Notes under the pieces: generated by a model
Told to the model about the DNA's origin: nothing
The model's database searches: none
Seen by the model: only the letters and a program-made list of their open reading frames with translations
In this document: positions 8,401 to 14,600 of the stretch, one piece after another
Layout: every line of letters begins with the position of its first letter
How positions within the stretch are numbered: the first letter of the stretch is position 1
Program-made: the position numbers and the translations under genes
NCBI GenBank assembly: GCA_017550055.1
Contig: JAFYMM010000083.1
Location: forward strand, 1-18,041
DNA from: Paludibacteraceae bacterium
GTDB taxonomy: Bacteria > Bacteroidota > Bacteroidia > Bacteroidales > Paludibacteraceae
DNA: 18,041 nucleotides
Reading direction: 5' to 3'

Positions 8401-8646
8401 GATAATGTTTATTCGTTAGACCCTTATGTAGTAAATACTATTGTTAAGGCAGGTGAGTCTATTTTTGTGGCAAATACGAATGAAGCGATTGTGAATATAT
8501 ATACCATGACAGGTCAATTAGTAGATACACAGTGTATTGCATCAGATAATGATGCAATAAAAGCAGTATCTTTGCCAGGTGTTTATATGTTGCAAGTCGT
8601 AACTTTAACTGAAATATTTACAACTAAAATTATTATTACTGAATGA
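5422..8646 (+). CDS. Multidomain T9SS cargo protein, paralog 2 (1,074 residues)
   Basis: The reading frame is open from a TTG at 5389, but the ATG at 5422 is chosen because it gives a clean signal peptide (MLHKKVLLLFLSLHFVLGIVHG, cut before Gln23) and does not overlap the previous gene. The domain order repeats that of the upstream gene: jelly-roll domain (about 25-218, with TDKWVVG, SRTFEL, SFDWKSGG, ACIDNIQI), fibronectin III-like (220-310), the long beta domain (310-535, with SVRLGNQNAGSQAERITY, WKDWTTIGIDLR, YAYFTLDC), Ig-like (YYWYNN), PKD-like with YEWEFEF (605-700), two Cys/(G/R)CDS(I/V) repeats (702-807), a region with NGGYEF...YRWYRDG, and a sorting domain (995-1074) with VNIYTMTGQLV, LPGVYMLQVV and a KIIITE end. 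The two genes are therefore tandem paralogs, diverged well beyond nucleotide similarity. Surface structure or adhesion is the likely role. Its stop overlaps the next start by four bases. Confidence 0.87.
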   Translation: MLHKKVLLLFLSLHFVLGIVHGQIINVPYQFGFEKDDSEINNWTLNSGSRGNYCTDKWVVGNLEYNEGYQSLYISSDDGLSAKYSSEPNVVVVSRTFELATGNYDISFDWKSGGYATISDLFVCLLPDGYTMDGESLESNDTIGYFPKIFSRFCMPLTTVDGTFASLSDKRTWTNASFQTSVIAGRKMQLAFVWVNFNQDTTIANPLGACIDNIQITSAMCPKPENLKADASCGTINFSWEGFAPIYECGYKPLGSKYWNNVYDIDGEVDNPSFTWEDMPEGAYDLRVRAIAGPDTSAYVYLNTVVVWCPENHCFDFVSLDNPEIVTCEIGGAIENPLSNPGAYKFYPAVPAPSTGGNNVDARHIACWVQGMYDPNTGNRLLMVPSDEIASVRLGNQNAGSQAERITYEFDVQDDLVLLMKYAVVLENPGHGAAYDPYFGLEILKEDGTSISEHACGEAFFSPTKDPEEWKTYSPSLGVKFVWKDWTTIGIDLRSCKGQKIKIQLTTQDCTLGKHGGYAYFTLDCIDATIRSEGCDTVSLEAPSGFKYYWYNNENTSFKPTTAQSIDVLAGDTTTYYCKVTYIDKSDCNFVLSSAVIPQFPKAEFNALWQPAGCNNILKFENKSYVYVKINDTDSIIEGKRCAHYEWEFEFNGSITRTDLVSPKYIMPNEGGQLKVQLKAFLEDEQCIDVLDTVIDVPEIHGHNIELSKEICWGDYVILGGNFAMTSGTYSDTVLNIWGCDSITTLHLTVRPRIEDVVVYDTLCSLDPYIIGNYRFDSTGVYEVKLQSNDSLRCDSVVILHLEKMEPLAANISDDYRWLCADDSILFVDYELVAGARSPFIYSVEFDSLARSAGFVDVHNIDVDAEEQTFEITLPNNCRPNHYTANIILGDTVSSCGDVILTVAFDVYYSSKILEPKFGNLISVLNSDANGGYEFDEYRWYRDGVLIPDENKAFYYLNGGTFGSECYYLEARRVDDGVVMRSCEICPGGGTPVDNVYSLDPYVVNTIVKAGESIFVANTNEAIVNIYTMTGQLVDTQCIASDNDAIKAVSLPGVYMLQVVTLTEIFTTKIIITE

Positions 8647-11600
8647 TTATGAAAAAGATATTCTTGTTATTAATAGTATTTTGTGCATTATGTATTGCAC
8701 ATCCTCTTAAAGCTCAAGATAAAACTGTTATTTTGTTTGAGGACTTTGAGAAAGGAATGCCATCAACATGGAGTCAAGAACAAGTTTATGGTAATTATAA
8801 TTGGATTGTAGAATCAGGGAATTTGATAAATCCGTCAGGAGCTGTAAGTGGTTCTAGACGTGTAGCTTTTCGTAATAATACAAATCAAACGACAGCATAT
8901 GTTACTCGATTGATTTTGCCAGAATTAGATTTGTCGAAAGTCTTTCAACCTATTTTGTGTTTTTCTTATGCGCAAGAAAAATGGGCTGGCGATTTTGATA
9001 CATTGAAAATCTTGTATCGTCGTACGTCTAAAAGCAATTGGGTTACTTTGAAAACATATAGTAACTATTCTTCTGGTTGGCAACGCGATACTATTCGTTT
9101 GGCTGTGCCTACAAGCACTTATCAATTGGCATTTGAAGCAAAAGATAATTTAGGACGAGGAGTTGTTATTGATGATGTAGAGGTTCGTTCTATACCTAAT
9201 TGTACACAACCATTTAATCTTGCAGTTGGGAAAATTACAGGTACGTCGGCCGCAGTAGAGTGGGCTGGCTCGTTTGATGCGTTGAATTATAATGTAAGAT
9301 TATCGAATAAGCCATTGACAGTTCGTCAGTTATTGGGAGTTGAATCGACAGATGCAGAAATAAAAGATTATAAGGTAGATGGAGCTGAATATTCTTTTGA
9401 GATTCCAAATCTTTATCCAGCAACAGAATATTATTTCTATGTGCAATCAGAGTGTGTTGGGGAAAATAGTGATTGGAGTGATGGTTGTCAGTTTAAAACT
9501 TCAGATATGTTGATGCTTCCATATTATGAAGACTTTAATATGGATTATATTGAGAATACAACGTCATCAGTTGAGAATTGGTTTGCTTATTCGTCTCGAA
9601 ATAAGGCGGTACCTCCTTTTGTAAACACACACCAAACAAGAAGTGATAGATTGAAATATTCGCCAGACTCGACTAGTGCTCTTTTCTTTCAAGGAGCATT
9701 GAACACGGAGACGGCTATTGGTAAAGGAGCATATTCTTATATTTGTATCCCAGAAATTTATATAGATAGTATAAAACGTGTACAGCTTTCGTTTTGGACC
9801 ATAAACTATGTAACTGATGGTTTAGTGCCAATGGGTAATTCTTGTAAAATTATGGTTGGTGTTATGACAGACCCATCAAATAAGAAAACATTTGTGCCTG
9901 TTGATACTGTTGAGATTAAATCAGTGGCAGATTTTGAGGAGATTATGGTGTCGTTTGAAAATTATGAGGGAGATGGTAAGTATATAACATTTATGTCGGA
10001 GTTTAAGGATGGAACGAATGCTTTTGTTATAGATAATTTGTTAGTTGAAGAAATACCTACTACACCAAAAGCTAAAATTAAGGTAGGTTTGCCTGCTGCA
10101 GAAGCGTTGGATGTGAATTTCTTGGAGGAAGAATCAGCTCAATATGAAGTGGTTGTTTCTAATGTCTTATTGAATACATCAAAAATAGATAATAAGAAAG
10201 TTGTTGCTCGTAAGGTGTTTGATTCGGCACCTTGTCGTGTAGATGGTTTATTCCCTTGGGTTACTTACTATGTTTATGGTCGTCATATAAATCTTAATGA
10301 TACAGGAGCTTGGAGTAATCCAGCGAAAGTGTTGATGCCAGAAAAAGCTTATAGTTATCCAACAACAGTTACATTTGATATCAATACATTTGATTTGTCA
10401 ACATATTATAATCCAGGAAAATCTACATATAAATTGGTAAATGGATTATTGACATTGTCAAGTAACTCTGTATTCCCAGAAAGTACAGAGCAATGGTGGG
10501 GCAAAGAGTCTCGTTCGCAATGGGAATTGCATATGGAAATTCGTAAAGCAGGAGATTATCAAATGATAATTTTCCCAGAGATGATGAATCCAACACAAAC
10601 AAAAATTAGTTTCTATGCAACTCGACATCTTATAGAACCAGCAACATTTGCAGTTGGTATAGTGTCTGATGCGAACGATGTTGAATCATTCCAACCAATA
10701 GATACTATAACTATTGCTAATATGACTAAGGCAAATTATCTTTCTTTTGCCTATGATTTGAGTCAATATAAGTTTGAAGGACGTTTCTTTGCTATAAAAT
10801 TGGCTTATGATTACACAAATGCATGGTCGCATTTGTGGATTGATGATGTTCGTTTCTATGAAAGCAATGCTTGTGCTGAACCTACAGATATTAAGGCTAG
10901 CGTTGAGGCAGATAAGGCAACTATATCTTGGAAAAATAATGGCGCTTCTTCTTGGAATGTATTGGTAACTACAAAAGAGTATTCGGCTGACGAAATAGAA
11001 GATTTGTCTCGTGATCAATATTTTGTTAAGCAAAATACAACCAAAAATTCAGTTACAATAACAGGATTGAATACAGGTAAAAAAACGTACTATTATTATG
11101 TGCAATCGAATTGTGAGGGAGCATTGAGTGTTTGGTCATTGCCACAATCGTTTAAAACAGATTGTCCTCAGGTAGAGAATGTTCCATATACTATGGATTT
11201 TGATGATGCAGATTGGCTTGTTGATGCATCAAGTAATGTATTTGTTGTGCCTTGTCTTTATACAAAACAGACGAGATTTGAAGATAATAGTATAGGTCTT
11301 ACATATTATTATCCACATTTGTCTAATACAATTAAGTTCACTGGAGATAAGTCACTTGTTTTGGGTCGTGGTAGTTATATTGCATTCCCTCAATTCAGTG
11401 CAGATGTAACTCGTCTTCAAATAGCGTTTTATATGATTGCAGATTCTGCATCGCATGCAGTTGAAGTGGGAGTTATGACAGATCCGTTGGATGTAGCTAC
11501 GTTTGTTGCAGTTGATACTATTGAGCCAAATGATTCATGGAGTAGACATGTGTCAAATCTTGAATCATATATTGGTAATGGTAAGCATGTTGCTATTCGT

Positions 11601-14600
11601 GCTATAGGTGAGTCAAATATGAATTATATTGATAATGTTGTTGTGTCTGTTGCCCCTAATACGGGAGGAGGTAATGATAATGATGATGACGACGATAATA
11701 ATGATGATGATGATGATGACAAGGGAGGTAATCAAGGAGGAGGTGATGTAGATGTTCCTGTTAATCCTTGTGCTTCACCTCGTAATCTTTCAGCGTCTAA
11801 TATTACAAAACAAACAGCAACAATCTCTTGGTCTTCATCTGTAACTACTTATAATTTGATAGTTTCGGCTCGAGAATTGACCGATGTTGAATGTGTAAAT
11901 GCAACAGTTGGAGGTGATATTTTGGTTGTTGAGAAAAAATATTCACAAACATCTTATAGCCTCACAGGTCTTAAGTCTAACAGACCTTATCATTTTTATT
12001 TGCAAGCAATTTGTTCAGAGACATCTCAAAGCGATTGGGTTGTTGGTCATTTTTATACAGAATGTGATCTTATAAATGTAAATGACAAATTGATTGAAGC
12101 ATTTGATTATTATGGAGTAGGACAAGGTTCAAAACCAAATTGTTATATTGTAGGAAACTTGACAGAAGGAGCTTCTGCAGCAAATATTCCTTATTGCTCA
12201 AGCGAATATTCTAATAGCGGTACAGCTTCGTTGATGTTGAAATCAACAATTGGCGATAATGGTGCTTATGCGATAACTCCAGAAATTGATGTTGAGGATA
12301 TTTCAAGTCTTCGTGTAAAATTCCATGCATCAGTTGGTAATTATGCATCTTCGCAATATGCACGACAATTAGTTGTAGCTATTGTTTCAGACCCTAATGA
12401 AATGGCAACACGAGAAATTGTTGCAACATTGAAGATACAACCAGGTGAAGGATTAGATTATGAAGTATGCTTTGATGAGTATGAAGGAGATATTTATGGA
12501 GAGTATGGTCGATATGTAATGTTCTTATCAGAGTTTGCTAAAAGTAATGTTGTTTTCATTGATGATGTGGTTATTGATGTTATTCCGGAGTGTGTGTCTC
12601 CTAAAGTAAAAGAAGTAGGGTCTAATTCAAATAGCATAAATCTTCAATTGTACGGAGGTAAAGCTCCTTATCAAGTGAAGTATGTGGTTGGCGAAAATTC
12701 GGCAGATGCATTTGATGCAGCTCAAATCCAAAATATAACAGATGGTAAATTAGATATTAATGGATTGTCTCCAAATACGGATTGTTATGTGATTGCTCGT
12801 TCTTCTTGCGAAAATGGAGGATATGGCGAATGGTCTACTGTTATGTGTTTTACAACTTCTCAAATGACAATAGCAGATTTGCCTTATTATGATTCTTTCT
12901 CTCAAAATCGCTATACAGGAGAATATTTTAATCCTCTAGATTGGATAGGTTATTATATTATTGATGGTAATGAGGAACAATATCGTTATCCAGCATTGTC
13001 GTTAGATAAAGGAGATAATAAAGTAGTTTATTTGTATGCGAATGATGCTGCAATTACAACTTATCTAGTTTCTCCACAATTGAATACTAATGACTTGAAG
13101 GATTGTCAAGTATCATTTAAATATAAACCAGATACAGATGTGGCAAAATCTCAACGTGCAATAGTGGTGGGTGCAGTATCTAATGTCTCTACAAGAGCTA
13201 AGATAGAAGAAACATTTGAACCTATTGATACAATTTTGGTAAATGGTACATTGCAATATGACCATATTGTGGTTCCTTTATCACAATATTCAGGTGTTGG
13301 AAAACATGTAGCATTTAAGGCTGATTATACACTCAATAGAGCAAAAGTAACAGATAAGAGCGGAACTATGGGTGGTTTTTATATTGATGATGTATTGGTT
13401 GAGCTTATTCCTACATGTCAGCGACCAACAGATTTCCGTTTGAAATCGCTCGGTGATACATACGCAGAATTTGGATTCTCTCATGAGGGTGCAATCAAAT
13501 ATGATGTTAAGTATGGTGTTTCTGGTTTTGATGTTGAATCGGCAGGTACTCTTGTTACAATAACAAATACTACGTTTGCAGTTAATAATTTGCAACCAAA
13601 CACAAGTTATGATTTCTATGTTCGCGCTCATTGTTCGGCAACAGATGTGTCGGGATGGTCGTTGTGCGAAACATATACAACTTTTGAAGTGCCTGTTTCT
13701 GTATTCCCATACGAGAATAAATTTGATAATCAAAATGAAAATGAATTGTGGAAACTTTCAGTGTCAGAATCGGAGGTTGTAAATAAATGGTATAATACCG
13801 ATTCGCTTTATATATCTTCTAATGAGGGGCATTCGGCTACATATGCAAGTAAACCAACAAAAACTTGGGCATATCGTACATTTGATATGAATGCTGGTGT
13901 TTATACAGTTTCGTTTGATTGGAAAGCAAGAGGAGATGCTACTGATTATATGCGAGTATTCTTGATTCCAGCATTGTCACAATTTGAAGAAGGAAGTGGA
14001 ATTGTTTATAATTTTGATGGTTCGGTAATTACGCTTTCAGCAGCAAAACAATCGTTCCCTGAAAATTGGATAGATTTGGGTCGTGATGGTGGTGTGTTTA
14101 ATTCAACTTCTTATTGGAGTACTTATTCTAAAACATTCATGATTACACCAGAGATGGAAGGTTTCTATCGTTTTGTAGTTTATTGGGAAAATGATGATGT
14201 TGCAAATTCGAATACTTTGTCTGCAGCTATTGACAATCTTCTTATAGAAAAGTCATCTTGTGCTTACCCATATAAACTTGATATTGAAGATATAAATTCT
14301 ACATATCTATCAATAGGTTGGCAACCAGTTGGCAATACTCCAGTTTCTTATAATGTTGTTGCTCTTACAAAAGAATTAAATCCTGATAAGGCAGATTCTA
14401 AGTATGTAGCATACTCTGGTACAGTGACTACAAATGTTGCAAGAATAGATAATTTAACTGCTAATACGGACTATTTCATATATGTTCAAGCTAATTGTGA
14501 TGGAAATGAAGATTTGAGTCACTGGTCGGCAGTTTATAAGTTTACTACACCTTGTGATCCTAAACCTCTAGGAACAGTATTTTCATTTGAGTTAGAAGAG

